Source of the DNA: Craterostigma plantagineum
Taxonomy: Eukaryota; Streptophyta; Magnoliopsida; Lamiales; Linderniaceae
DNA: 64,000 nucleotides
Direction of reading: 5' to 3'
Assembly (NCBI GenBank): GCA_027422505.1
Contig: JAPQWV010000005.1
Location: 18,952,001 to 19,016,000, forward strand
Below, one piece after another: positions 35,418-46,960 of this stretch; positions within the stretch are counted from its first letter, which is position 1; the number at the start of each line of letters is the position of its first letter. The position numbers and the translations under genes are program-made. The notes below the pieces were generated by a model. The model saw only the letters and a program-made list of their open reading frames with translations, had not been told where the DNA came from and made no database searches.

Positions 35418-37321
35418 TCAAACACGGTTATAACCAACTGATTTGCTGAACAATCGTCGAATGTAAACAACTTGAAGCCCGCTAACGAGCGCCAGCAACA
35501 TGTACTCGCCGACCGTGTACAATATCACTCGTTTCCTAGTGCTCTCATTTGCTGCAAGAAAGATGACAAGAGAAGCATAGCATACATACACCCATTCCAT
35601 GAGATGATTCAAATTCATATCTATCCATAAAAACGCAGATCAGGATAGAAAAGAGAAATGGGAAGAAAGACTTACTATGACGATGACGAGTATCTCGTGC
35701 TCTCAAGTACTGTTGCTCTGCAGTAACTGATTCAAGTGCCTCCCTTAGCTCAGCAATTTTGACGTTGATGGGGTCCAAATGCTCTGTAGTAAGAGGAAAA
35801 AGAAAAGAAAGAGGATTTAAGAACAAATGATGCATGCAAATTGTGGTAATATGATTCGAATCTTTTATGTGGAAACAAAACAGAAGATCGTAAACGGACC
35901 ATCTTTGGCTAAGTCGTGGTCGTTGGGAATATGTCCTGTGTGGATATAGAAAGAGACTGTTTCTAGGCCAGAATTAGGGTTGTGGAAGCAAAACTTGTAC
36001 ATTCCAGCTTTTGGGGCCTTAAACGCGAATTTATCGCCAGAGGTTCCTTTCGTGGTGTGCACAGTACTCCCATCGGGAGATGTTACCTATGAAGATTACA
36101 GAGGCGAATATGATCCATGTCCGGAAATTGAACATATCAGAAGCCTAGTTGGGAAAGAAAAGCATAAATCACAGAAAACAGCAGCCTGTCGAACAAATTA
36201 CATGAGAAAGATCCATGACATAAAGCGAGCTGTTAATCATCGAACAAATTACAACGATCATGAAAGAAAGAGGGCATAGCAAAATGAATCAATCACTTTA
36301 TTATTCTAATCAGAATCAATAAGAGTTCACCTACTTCATTCAATCAGAGTGATAAGAAATTGCAGCATATAAACAAGAAATGGTCCAAATCCGTTCCTCA
36401 AGAAACAACAGACAAAAGATAAAATTGCCTAATTAACATAGGTTTATCTGATTCTACAATTGTAATTATAGGTTCGCAAACACACAAACACAAACATCAT
36501 ACTTATGTACGATAATAATCCTAAGGACGTCGCATCAAACTATTAAGACAGTTTACAGAATACCAGGCAAAGAATTTTATTTTCCACTTTGTTTTTGTTA
36601 TCTTCAAAAGACTGACTTCTCGGAGAAAAAAAACAATCAAGAAAGATAGATCATAATACACTTTCCAGAATACCCAAACAAAGAACTCAATTTTCCACGT
36701 TGTTTTTCTTATCCACTAGCAATACAGAGTCAAGTTGGAAGAAAAAACATCAATAAAACAGATCAAAATAACGCTGCAATTAGAAGTAATCCTCACGATG
36801 TCCTCCAGCTATCTTCAAAAACTAACACCGACAATTTGGCTAAACAACATAATAAAAGCTCCAAAAGAAGTACGTTTTTTAAAACAAAAATCGGAAACTT
36901 CGCACTTTTCATCGTAGATCAACAATACTTTTCCAGCTAAATTTCACCAAGGCTTAACTAAACTTTCTTTACATATCAAATAAGGAATCCACGAGAAATT
37001 ACATGCTCAAACAACTGCATACAACAAAATCCCCGTCCACCCAACCAAAAAAAAGGTCTTCAGCAAAAATTAGTAGGACATAACCATTAATACCTCAAAA
37101 TCAATTCCAGGGTGATCGGAAGGCCAGAATATGTCGTGATCGACGACGACGAAGTTTCCAGATACATTATCCCCTTCGTACAACACGTATTCGTACACGC
37201 ACTCGACCGTATCGACAGTCACGCTCAGCGCCGACGCATCGCCGATCAAGCTCAGCAGAAGCAGTCCGAGAATTCCATACGCTGATGCATCGCAGCGCAT
37301 TGTCGCCCTATCCCTCTTCAT
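35418..37321 (-). CDS. Transmembrane emp24-domain protein, p24-beta type
   Basis: Four exons on the minus strand: 37321-37094, 36086-35900, 35783-35676 and 35551-35418. They join in frame to 218 residues; a second Met at 37300 would give 211. There is an N-terminal signal peptide (hydrophobic GILGLLLLSLIG). The GOLD domain starts ALSVTVDTVEC and includes SGNFVVVDHDIFW, KGTSGDKFAFKAP and YKFCFHNPN, with the paired Cys of the family. A coiled-coil segment (PINVKIAELREALE) follows, then one C-terminal membrane helix and a short cytosolic tail, RRLFSKSVGYNRV. p24 proteins cycle in COPI/COPII vesicles between ER and Golgi and help select cargo. The tail lacks the dilysine signal of p24-delta, as expected for plant p24-beta. 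Intron 1 is about 1 kb. The gene is divergent from ELIP copy 1, with ATGs 795 bp apart. Confidence 0.93.
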
Positions 37322-37912
37322 CGAATCTTGAATAGCTTTCTTCTTTCGTGAGAACTCAGCAGTCCTGCGTTGAACTTTGAGTCTCGATCGAAAATCGATT
37401 TGTTGGTCCGATTGATGTGGATTGATGACGTGTGAAGTTCTCATTGGTCAATTGTTAGTAAGAAAAATTCGTGACGTGTCAGTACTTCCCATGGCTGATT
37501 ATAAGGCCTCAGTTGGCCCAATTAAAGCCCAAACAGCCTCTTAATGGGCCTAATTAATTCCTAATTCAGCCCAAACTAAATTAAATGGGCTGCGAAAAGC
37601 CTTAAGAATTGGCGTTTTTTTTATAATTTATTTTAAGCCTGATATTAATAGTTTTTAATTATTAAGTAAATGGTTTAAATAGGGTGGCTCATTCATAAAA
37701 CGTCCGTGACCAAGTAGAAGAAGATCAGCTTATGTGTTTCATTTTAGGAAACGGATTTGGTAAGAAGACAAAGTCTCCAATCTCCATTGCTGACATTATA
37801 TACACATGTGCGGCCGAGTTTCACCACCAACAAAAGAAGACTTGGAGAAATTTCTAGCAATCCTTACAATTACTCAGCACATTTCACCACCTTTAATTTC
37901 TATATATGCATC

Positions 37913-37918
37913 CACGTG
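37913..37918 (+). promoter_or_regulatory. G-box (CACGTG) upstream of ELIP copy 1
   Basis: CACGTG within CCACGTGAC, 72 bp upstream of the TATA box. This core is bound by bZIP/ABF and by HY5-type light regulators and fits the light and ABA induction known for ELIPs. Confidence 0.6.
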
Positions 37919-37984
37919 ACTTCATTTGCTTTAAAGGCTACGTAGATGCATGAATATCCACTCGATTGTCCTCATATCTCTTCC

Positions 37985-37992
37985 TATAAATA
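37985..37992 (+). promoter_or_regulatory. TATA box of ELIP copy 1
   Basis: TATAAATA inside the block CCTATAAATATCCCTC, which is repeated upstream of ELIP copy 2. It lies 131 bp before the ATG. Confidence 0.75.
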
Positions 37993-38115
37993 TCCCTCAA
38001 CTTCTTTCGCTTAGCTCTCATCATTCAAAACGAAATCGTTCTTCCACAGCTTATTGCCTTTCATCGAACTTTTAAACAATAACTAAATTCGTCGAAAAAG
38101 AGCTAATAATCAATC

Positions 38116-38974
38116 ATGGCTTCTTCAACTTGCTACGCAACGATGCCAGCAATGTTTTGCCAAGGAGGACAAAGCAGTACTACGAGATTTGGCCCTAACA
38201 ACCTCTTCTTGGGAAAGCAAAGCTATGAATTACCATTGATGAGGAGGAATGCTAAGTTTACTGTCCGAAGCATGAGAGAGGTATGTATATTAATGAGTTT
38301 CTTTTACATGCATATGCATAGACTTAGGTGGAGTTTGGTGCCGAAATGACACGGAAAAAGAAACGAAAAAGTATAATAGTAAGACACACAACAATAATTC
38401 CATGAACTTCTCCTATTTCCTCAGCACCCGAAGGCAAATTAAGTCAGCGGTGGACCGCGCTTTTTTGTTTTCATTTCCTTGCTAGATTTTTTAAACCCGC
38501 ACACACTCTTTAGTAAATTGCTTCTGCATTTTTTTTTATGCTCAGGACAATGAGAATGAGGAGCAGCAGCAACAACAGACACATGACGGAGGGCCCGACC
38601 TGACTCCCAACAGAACTGAGGTGACGACAAAGAGAACAGTCGATTTGTTCTCTTTCGACGGACTTGCGCCAGAGAGGATCAACGGTCGGTCGGCAATGAT
38701 AGGATTCGTGGCAGCCGTAGGAGTGGAGTTAGCGACTGGGCGGGACGTATTTTCTCAGGTGTTCAACGGAGGCGTTATGTGGTTCCTTTTGACGAGCGCA
38801 GTGTTGGCGCTCGCCACTCTGGTTCCTATCTACAGAGGGCTTTCCCCCGAGGCGAAGAACAATGGATTTTGGAATTCAGACGCCGAGATATGGAATGGGA
38901 GGTTCGCCATGATTGGGCTCGTGGCTCTCGCCTTTACGGAGTACGTCAAAGGTGGCCCACTAATCAATGTGTGA
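38116..38974 (+). CDS. Early light-induced protein (ELIP), copy 1
   Basis: Two exons, 38116-38280 and 38546-38974, joined in frame to 197 residues. Residues 1 to about 50 look like a chloroplast transit peptide (MASSTCYATM, rich in Ser, Thr and basic residues). A short Glu/Gln-rich linker follows, then three thylakoid helices. Helix I has ERINGRSAMIG (98-108), helix II is a plain hydrophobic stretch (about 131-150), and helix III has EIWNGRFAMIG (169-179). The two ExxNGRxAMIG motifs carry the chlorophyll ligands of the LHC superfamily. ELIPs bind free chlorophyll and xanthophylls and limit photo-oxidation in high light, cold and drying. There is one intron, directly after the transit-peptide exon. 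It belongs to a tandem cluster with 51719-52083 and 54642-55568, all on the same strand. Confidence 0.96.
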
Positions 38975-39959
38975 AAACTGATAGATTAGGGTTTTGGTTG
39001 TAAATAGATGGTTGTGTGTGATGATGTAATCATGATATAAATACTGAAATAAAATCATACCCCGCTTTCGATTTAGTGAATTGGTTTTGCTTACCTTGAT
39101 TTTTCTAAAAAAGAATTATGTCAAGCTAGAAGTATAGGACTTGCATCAAGATGGAACAGTGCTTCGGATAATATCAAAATTTTGGCTCATATGATAGATA
39201 ACATAGGGCGGGGACTACAATTTGGTTTGTATATGTTGAAAGTAAACTATATTAAGTTATAAATATATGATATTCTGATAAGGTTTAGGGTTTGAATCTT
39301 CAACTAAATTATGATACGTTTCTATGCTTTTAGATAAATCAGTATTTCAACGGTAATATAAACTTATGAAAAAAGCCTGGCTTTGTGTTTTACACAAACT
39401 TGGCACGGTTGTCTATCGTAGCTCTCATTTTTTGTTGTGACCTTATAAGCTATTGAAATTGCGGTGCAGAATATAAAAAATATATAGTAAAACCCAGAAT
39501 AAACGTTTTAGATCCATAAATAGTTATATTGAACTTTTGCAAACCCTAAACGCTTCTAAGCTATTACCTAATTGGTTATTGTTCGAACATTTGAGACTGT
39601 GGGTGGCATCTTTCTTCTTTTGATATTCCTAAGGAGCTTAAATAACTCTTTTTGTGCATGGAATATTAAGCAGCTTACATTACAATAGTAGATTTATGCT
39701 CTAGGACATCACCTTTCAATCTTCTTGAGACATTGTAAAAAGACAAAAAGTCCATGTTCTCTCACTTTGAATAAAACCCTAGTTAAAAATACCAACTTGG
39801 ATAATACATAGTAAGCTCAAGCGGGCAAATCTAAGTATTCCGAAGAGTTAGCAAGTTTCTGGATAGCTCTATATCAAGGCCTAACCACCACCAGGTGCAG
39901 TAACATTTTATTCATAAAAGTTGATACTTTAATAAGTATTGAGCTGCCAATCTAGGGAG
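38975..39959. other. Downstream region of ELIP copy 1, no gene recognised
   Basis: Includes the 3' UTR with AATAAA near 39048. The first 150 bp resemble the DNA downstream of the other two ELIP copies. The remainder is AT-rich with no clear coding segment. Confidence 0.4.
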
Positions 39960-40118
39960 AGATTCATGGCGAATCTCATCATATGATGAAACTGTCATTA
40001 CATTACATCTACTCCAAGAAACGACGTCTTCTGTGTTAGAATCGTCGACGAACTCTATGTCTTAATCAAGAACGGCGGTGTGCCAGCCTCGTGCAAACCC
40101 TCCATTGGATGTGGAGAG
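39960..40118 (-). pseudogene. Heat-shock transcription factor fragment 1 (start of DNA-binding domain)
   Basis: On the minus strand the DNA encodes MEGLHEAGTPPFLIKT, then after a frameshift EFVDDSNTEDVVSWSRCN. Together these match the beginning of the plant class A HSF DNA-binding domain (the PPFL-KT and VDD--TD--VSWS signature). The homology ends by 39960 without the rest of the domain, so this is a broken fragment. The CACTA element begins 3 bp beyond its other side. A second copy lies at 50575-50715. Confidence 0.7.
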
Positions 40119-40121
40119 AGA

Positions 40122-40606
40122 CACTACAAAAAAAAAAAGCGAAGCTAGCGACTATATTTACCGACTAAGAAAAAATATTACCGACTACAGACTGTGTAAT
40201 CGGAATTGCGACTAAGAATTAGTCGCTAAAATTGGAAAGTTAGTCGGTAAAAACTTACCGACTACAAATAGCGACAATAAAATGTAGTTGCTAGATTTGG
40301 CGGGGTTTACCGACTACAGTTAATTATATTACGACTACAAATGTAGTCGGTAAATATAATCCCTAAAATCGCATTTTCAAGCACAAAAATCAAACACCCG
40401 CCCAATTCACAGCCGTGCCGCCCAGCCCCTCACCGTCGCAGCCGCAGCCGCCCCTCGCCGCAGCACCATACCTCGCCGTCGCCGTGCCCGAGTTCTCTCA
40501 GACGCCCCGCCACGCAGCAGCTCCTCCTTGCAGCGACAGCCACAGCCACCCCTCGCCGCACCGCCCCTCGCAGCGACAGCCGCATCTCTGCTCCGCCCCT
40601 CGCCAT
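40122..40606 (+). mobile_element. CACTA transposon 1, left end
   Basis: Begins CACTACAAAAAA, the CACTA terminal motif, followed by many copies of TTACCGACTA / TAGTCGGTAA subterminal words in both orientations, then a Pro/Ala-coding GC-rich block. It is interrupted at 40607 by a Copia LTR and resumes at 50162. Confidence 0.85.
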
Positions 40607-40800
40607 TGTTGTTTTGCGATGAGATGAACAGATTTTGCTCAAGACTATAATGATCGAATGAAGCTCCCTGATGTCACTTATTATTACTTTTTTTTTGTAT
40701 CTACTAACTGTTAAGAGAGATGATTGGAGGAGATTAACAATTCTTACTTCTCTTCATTTTTTTCTTCTCATAATATTACGTTGACACATGCATATATTTA
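40607..40800 (-). mobile_element. Left LTR piece of Copia element II, cut by CACTA 2
   Basis: Starts TGTTGTTTTGCGATGAG and matches 49741-49932 with few differences. The match stops at TATTTA, where CACTACAAAA of the second CACTA element begins. The intact LTR continues TATTTATAATAC at that point, so the CACTA insertion site is directly visible. Confidence 0.85.
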
Positions 40801-41017
40801 CACTACAAAAAAGGCGAACCTAGCGACTACATTTACCGACTACAAATTTGTAGTCGGTAATTAGCGACTACAAGCAGTTCGTACCGACTACAATAACTGT
40901 AGTCGGCATACCGACTACATATTAGTCGGAAAAAAATAATCGTTAGTCGGTAAAGACCGACCGACTACGTTTACTGACTACAATTGTAGTCGGTAGGTTC
41001 GGGCGGGCTTTCCCGAC
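40801..41017 (+). mobile_element. CACTA transposon 2, left end
   Basis: Begins CACTACAAAAAAGG with subterminal ACCGACTAC / GTAGTCGGT repeats. It is interrupted after CCGAC (41013-41017) by the Sirevirus-like element and continues at 47878 with the duplicated CCGAC. Confidence 0.88.
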
Positions 41018-41934
41018 TGAAGTGGTCCCGTACTATATGGATGTAAAACACACTAAGTACTGTACTGATGTTGGACGAAATGTTAGGCTAACATTTACTA
41101 TCACTCAAAGCGCACAGCGGAAATAATAAGTACTTAGTGACGAAACTTAAACGAACACGAGAAGTGATTTTATGCAGCAAGTCAAATAACTTGCTGCGTG
41201 CCTCAAGGCGCAAAACTCCACTATAAAGATGGATTACAAACTATCAAAAAGGATAGTCAAAAACTCGTCTAGCAAAACCTACGAATCAAAAAGGATTCTG
41301 CAAACTACAAGATCTTTCGACCTTTGAAAAGCTAGACTAAAAGACAACTCTCGCAATATGTAAAACTCGCTCAAACTCGATCTGTGTTTCGCTCATTGTT
41401 TTCGCTCGATATGTCGCTCGAAGTTACTCCATTAAAGCTCTCTCGAAAGTCGTACTTTGCAGCTCGAAAATAACTCTTATTTAAAGGTCTTGGCTCCATC
41501 TTGAATTGATAAAAGATCCCTTGAATATCTCTTCGAAGATCTCTCTAAATATAGTATATATTTAGTTCGATTCTTCTCATCTAATCGGCCGATCTCTTAT
41601 CTCCTATTTATGGTAGCTGGTTGAATGATTCTCTTTTGATATTCAGATCTTCTAATCTTGGTAGTCACTTGACCAATTCTCTTTTGATCTTCAAATCTTC
41701 TATTTAAGGTAAGTGCTTCCCAAATTCGTTCAAGCAGCTCCACACGTTTTCCACACGGTTTGATCCATTCCCTATCCTTATATAAGTCCTGCACATCACT
41801 AAAAATAGCCAAGATACGAATTAAACAAGTTTTGGGCATGAAAGATAAAACTGAAGTTGGTGACATTCTCGGCCAACAGATGTTGACTAGAATGTTCACC
41901 CAACATTGCCAATGCTGAAGCCTCAACATCAACA
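41018..41934 (-). repeat. 3' LTR of the Sirevirus-like element (917 bp)
   Basis: TG...CA boundaries. By eye it differs from the other LTR at three positions in 917 bp, so the insertion is recent. It contains the 19-bp palindrome AAATGTTAGGCTAACATTT at 41078-41096. Confidence 0.93.
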
Positions 41935-41935
41935 A

Positions 41936-41949
41936 TCTCCCCCTTTTTA
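41936..41949 (-). other. Primary polypurine tract of the Sirevirus-like element
   Basis: Minus strand AAAAAGGGGGAGA immediately next to the 3' LTR, the plus-strand priming site. Confidence 0.8.
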
Positions 41950-43604
41950 TCTTTCTTCCCAAAACTAAAACTAAAGCAGAAGTTAGATATAGTGAAACTC
42001 CCCTTGAAGGCAAAATCTACCCAACCACAAAACATCAAAAGATGGTTATAATAAACGCAAACAGAATAGCGATTAAACTATTCAAAGTACTACGAAAATA
42101 GTACATAGCCATAACAAGGTCTTATTAAGTTAAACATCTGCAAAATAAATATTTTCGGCAAGTAAGCAGGCAAACATGTAAACATACCAGAGAAGCAAAT
42201 CAGCATGCACATAAAAACAAATCAATCTTGACATGCAAAAATAAAAATCAGAGAATCAATTATGCATGCAAAATATAAAGTATCAGATCTTCACTCTCAA
42301 TGGAGTATGGAGTTTCCTTCTGATGCAATAAAATTCAGAATCAATTATGCATGCAAAAATAGAAAGGATCAGAGCTTCACTCTCAATGGAGTATGGAGTT
42401 TCCTTCTGATGCTTTCTCGGCTGCTTCTCCTTCTTGGTCAGCTCCCCCTGTTTGTTCGGCTCCTTATTCTGCTTCCCCTGAATTTCCTTATCTCCCCCTT
42501 TTTATCTGCACAACTTTCTCCCCCTTTTTATCTGCACAACTTTCTCCCCCTTTTTGGGAAGAAAGAAAAAAACTCAGAGAACTTCTCTGTTAGCCAACTT
42601 GCAGATGTCGAGGTAAATGTTGGGCTAACATCTGGGCCAACATTCTGAGACTCAGAAACAAGTTAGTTCGCCATAAAGAAATCAAAGATAAATCCAAAAA
42701 AATAAGTGAGAACAGAATGAGTAACCCTCTATTATATCAACCACAATCAAGAACAGAGAGAGTAATATCAGTGAGCAACTCCAACGGTAAAAGATCACTC
42801 AGCAATAATTTCATCGTGGAAGAAGTAAGGCCAAAAAAATAGAATTTAGACAGTTTAGAGGATAAGGTCGAATTATGTCACAACTGTCTAAGTAAACATG
42901 GAGCTAAATTATTATGTGGACGAATTAGTCATGCGAGCAAATAGGAGCACATCAGATCATGATTCAACCCAAAACACACAAAGTCAAAAGTCAAGGTAGA
43001 ATCAAGCAAGACTAACCGTTTGAGCGACAATGACGATCACTTGAGACAAGCGTAACGAGCTGTTCTTCGAGGAGTTCTAATGCAATTCTGAGAGATATCT
43101 AAACTAGACACAAAAGACTAACAGATGCTGACCTAAAAGCTAATGCAAATAAACGGAAGCACAAAAATATAGCATGATCAAACTGACAGTCACATATGTT
43201 GCCTCAACATAAGACTCAACATTCTATTCTGAAATTCCAGACTTTTCTGTTCAACACCCTAAACTCAATTCCCTTTCATTTTCTGCCCTACTTTACCTCA
43301 GTTATAGACTTATTACTTACAGCCCTTTATGCGTTCCTTATCATCAAGGTTAGGATTTTTGTCGCAAAGAGTACATCGTCACCGCGAATGCCGTGTACCT
43401 AGGGAAGCTTATTACCTGAACCTGTATCTTGAAAAAGGATCACGAGCAATTTTTTTTTTTTTTAAGGAAGAGAGTCATTTCAGGGAACGGTCTAGGTGAG
43501 TCAAATCATTTCACAGAATAACAGAAAGAACATTAAATCAAACATCAAAACAGTAACCATCAAGTTCGACATATGCTATGTTGATCCAAATGTTGGACCA
43601 ACAT
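41950..43604 (-). other. Long untranslated region between pol and 3' LTR of the Sirevirus-like element
   Basis: About 1.65 kb without a convincing open frame. Some Sireviruses carry an env-like gene here, but none is recognisable. It holds the extra polypurine tracts and a palindrome, AATGTTGGACCAACATT, at 43589-43605. Confidence 0.6.
42490..42556 (-). repeat. Three extra polypurine tracts in a 26-bp tandem repeat
   Basis: TCTCCCCCTTTTT (minus strand AAAAAGGGGGAGA) occurs three times at 26-bp spacing, separated by ATCTGCACAACTT. It duplicates the primary tract 550 bp away. Multiple polypurine tracts are a described hallmark of Sireviruses. Confidence 0.8.
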
Positions 43605-46600
43605 TCAGACAGTCTGATGCAAACCTATGGACTTTTTCAGGTCCGAAAACCTTTCAAAATCCAATGCTTTCGTGAAAATGTCAGCTAACTGATGTTTCGT
43701 GTCTATATGTTCAATGCAAACTAACTCTTTTTCTACCATATCTCTCAGAAAATGATGTGTTATATCTATATGCTTCGTGCGTGAATGCTGGATAGGGTTC
43801 CTAGATATGTTGATGGCACTAAGGTTATCACAATACATGAGAACAGATTCGCACTCTAACCCATAGTCACACAACATGCTATTCAACCAAATTAATTGCG
43901 TACAGCAACTACCCGCCGCAATACTCAGACTCAGCAGTAGATAAAGACACACAATTTTGCTTCTTACTATACCATGCAACAAGATTATTACCTAAGAAGA
44001 AACAGCCGCCACTTGTGCTCTTGCGATCATCCTCGTCACCTGCCCAATCAGCATCGCTATAGCCTACAAGACTCATATTAGTATCTTTGGAGAACCACAA
44101 TCGTAGGCTACACGATCCACTCACATAACGAAGAATACGCTTAACAGCATTAGATGAGAAACTTTAGGCTCAGACTGATATCTAGCACATACGCGTACGC
44201 TATACATGATGTCAGGTCTACTAGCAGATAGGTACAATAAACTGCCTATCATAGATCGATACAATGTTGGGTCAACATTCTGTCCAACATTGTCCTTACT
44301 TACCTTTTGCGTAGACCCCATAGGCGTTTTCATTACCTTTGCTGTGTCCAACCCGAACTTCTTGACAGTGTTCTTCGCATACTTCTCTTGGGACATAAAG
44401 ATCCCATCGTTGCTTTGCTTAATCTTACCAAACTCCTTAAGCTTCGGAACGCCTCTGATCGCCTCATGCTTGATAAGCTGCTCCAATGTTCGGTAGTTAA
44501 CGTGGCCCAGTTTGTAATGCCAAAGGATGACATCGTCTTCGGCCTTTGAGAGTTGGCACACGTCCTTCGAACTGGATTTGTCTCCGACTAAGTAGCAGTT
44601 ATCGCTCGATCGTTTACCTGCCATAACTCGAACACCATGGCTGTTAAAAACCTTACAACTTCCCTTACTAAATCTTACCTCCAGTTTGTCGTTGCAAAGT
44701 TGGCTTATGCTAATCAGATTGGCTACGAGCCCGTCTACATGAAGAACATTGCTTAGCTTGGGAAAGTCAGGCACGTTCAATCTGCCTCGACCGAGAATCC
44801 GTCCTTTAGCACCACCTCCAAACGTCACAGATCCACTCTTTAAAGTCATGTAATCACTTAGATACTCTTTGGTACCCGTCATATGTCGGGAACACCCGCT
44901 ATCGAAGTACCAAGAACCTGTCACGTTAGCTCGCAAAGAGGTATACACAAATTTGCACTTATGCACGGACTTCTCTATCCAAACTTTCTTAGATGATAAA
45001 CCAGCATTTAGGTTACCAGAATTTGAAGGTGAGCCAGCTGAACCTTCTCCAGACATACCTTTCAACACTGATTTCTCAATGTTGAGCGGGATGTTGGATA
45101 ACATTTCAGCCGACATCGATTTCTTCGCAGAAATCTCCCCCTTCAATTTCCAGCAGTATGGCTTAATATGTCCGGGCTGCATGCAATGAGTACATTTAAA
45201 TCTATCCTTAGACTTACTGGCAGTATGCTTAGTACTCTTCTTAACAACTAAGGGCTCACTACTTTCACTCGTAACATGCTCGGCATTCTTCTTAACAAAG
45301 ACTATCTTAGGTTTACCATCAGGCAAAGGTTTAGAAACATGCGTAGGCTGAGAATTAAATCCTAAACCTTGCTTATCAAAAATGCCTAACGATAATAACT
45401 CATCAAGAGTCGATTTACCCTTGTTCATCTTTGTGAACGTCTCATCGGCCTCGTCGACTCGCTTTTGAAGCTTGTCAATCTCCTTGTTCTTGCGTGTTAG
45501 TAAGGCTTCCATTTTGTTCATTCCATCCACCAAGCTTTCAATCATCTTTTCGCTTTTCTGATTCTCATCGTTCAGCTTCTTAACCTCGGCTTTGAGTTCC
45601 GCGTTCATCGCCTTTTCTTTCTCATATTGCGCGGACAACATATTGACGGCTTCATTAATCTGGACTTCCGCGCAAACATCGGTTTCTAACTCTGCATCAT
45701 CAGAACTTAAATACCCATCAAAACAGTTTGAGTCATCATAATCAAAAATAATTTGTTTCCCAGATGTTGAGTCAGATGTTGGCTCAACATCAGTTACCAC
45801 CGTAAAGCCGATTTGATGATCTTCTTCTTCATTGTCTGAGAAGGAATGTATGGTTACTGATGATTGTCTGGACTCCTTAGTACACTGTTCTTCATCTTCA
45901 TCGTCGGAAAGATCAATCCAAAGAGCTTTGTCGTGCTTGCGAAGTGTGTTGGCACATTCGTTGGCGAAATGACCCCAACCTTGGCATTCATAGCATCTTA
46001 CTGATTCATAGTTGATGTTCTTCTTCTTTCCATCAGGTTTGCATTTAAAGAACGGAGGCGCAAACGAAGGTTCTGCTTTGGCATTCTGGCCCTTCCTGAA
46101 TGTTTGGCCAACATTCTGCTCGACATTCTTCTTCTGAAGAAACTTTGTGAATTTCTTCACGAACATAGCCATATCCTCATCGCAATTGGGGTCAACCTCA
46201 GTTAGATCCTTGGATGGCTGACTGATCAGTGCGAGACTTTTTCCGCGGGAGGCCCTATCTTGTACTTCGAGATTGGTCTCAAAGTTCTTCATGATGTTCA
46301 TCAACGTGTTGAGATCCATCGTCGACAAATTGTGGGCTTCCTCGACCGCAGCTACCTTCACATTAAACTTCGCATTTAGTGTTCGAATTGCTTTAGATAT
46401 TAATACCTTATTTGCGATCGGCTCCCCGAGACTGGCGCACTCGCTCAAGATCGACAGAATTTTGCCGAAGTATGTGGTAACATCCTCATCATCCTTCATT
46501 CTGAGGTTTTCGAATTGGTTGAGGAGTAGCCGAAAACGTGTCTGCTTCACACTCGCATCGCCTTCACAGTACCTCTGAAGTAGATCCCACGCGTCCTTTG

Positions 46601-46907
46601 CCGTAGTACTATTTTGAATGATTTTGAACATGAAGATGTCCACCGAAGAGAAGATGGCATTAAGGGCTTTATCATTGAACTCGGCGGCGCTCTTCTCTTG
46701 GAGAGTTCACTGATTGACTGGTTTCTCAACGACTTCACCATCAACATCCTGGGCAGTTTTTGGTGTAGAATAACCGTGGAGCACAGACTCCCATGCTCGC
46801 AAATCTATGGATTTGATGCACTGTCGAACACGAACTTTCCAATAGGCGTAGTTGGAGCCGTCTAACACAGGGACTTTGCCGATGTAATTTGAACTTGAAA
46901 CATCCAT
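43605..46907 (-). pseudogene. gag-pol of the Sirevirus-like element, internally deleted and frameshifted
   Basis: Starts MDVSSSNYIGKVPVLDG at 46907. An in-frame TGA at 46707-46709 interrupts gag, then 840 codons stay open to 44121. In order: gag core (KDAWDLLQRYCEGD), CCHC 1 (CYECQGWGHFANEC), a Lys/Glu-rich coiled coil, CCHC 2 (CTHCMQPGHIKPYC), aspartic protease (WYFDSGCSRHMTG) and the pre-integrase HYKLGHVNYRTLEQL. At about 44430 the frame jumps directly to the end of reverse transcriptase (NDGIFMSQEKYAKN). The integrase core and the YVDD catalytic region are therefore absent. RNase H (GYSDADWAGDEDDRKST, DIFTKAL) follows in two further frames, with breaks near 44124 and 43915. It cannot replicate alone but keeps its cis signals. 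Confidence 0.9.
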
Positions 46908-46944
46908 TATAAAGGATCAAAAACGCTTAGTCACGTCAAGCGGA

Positions 46945-46957
46945 GGCTCTGATACCA
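46945..46957 (-). other. Primer-binding site of the Sirevirus-like element
   Basis: Minus strand TGGTATCAGAGCC, complementary to the 3' end of plant initiator tRNA-Met, three bases inside the 5' LTR. Confidence 0.9.
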
Positions 46958-46960
46958 CTT

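Noticed and set aside
39500..39950. Possible decayed disease-resistance (NLR) fragment downstream of ELIP copy 1
   Set aside because: A few leucine-rich words appear in one frame but stops are frequent and no kinase, P-loop or LRR pattern holds up.
40415..40642. Proline/alanine-rich ORFs on both strands (also 48005-48470)
   Set aside because: They lie in the GC-rich low-complexity leader of the CACTA elements, open in several frames at once, with no start context.
44206..45189. Plus-strand ORFs inside the Sirevirus-like element
   Set aside because: Antisense shadows of the gag-pol frame; no independent motif.
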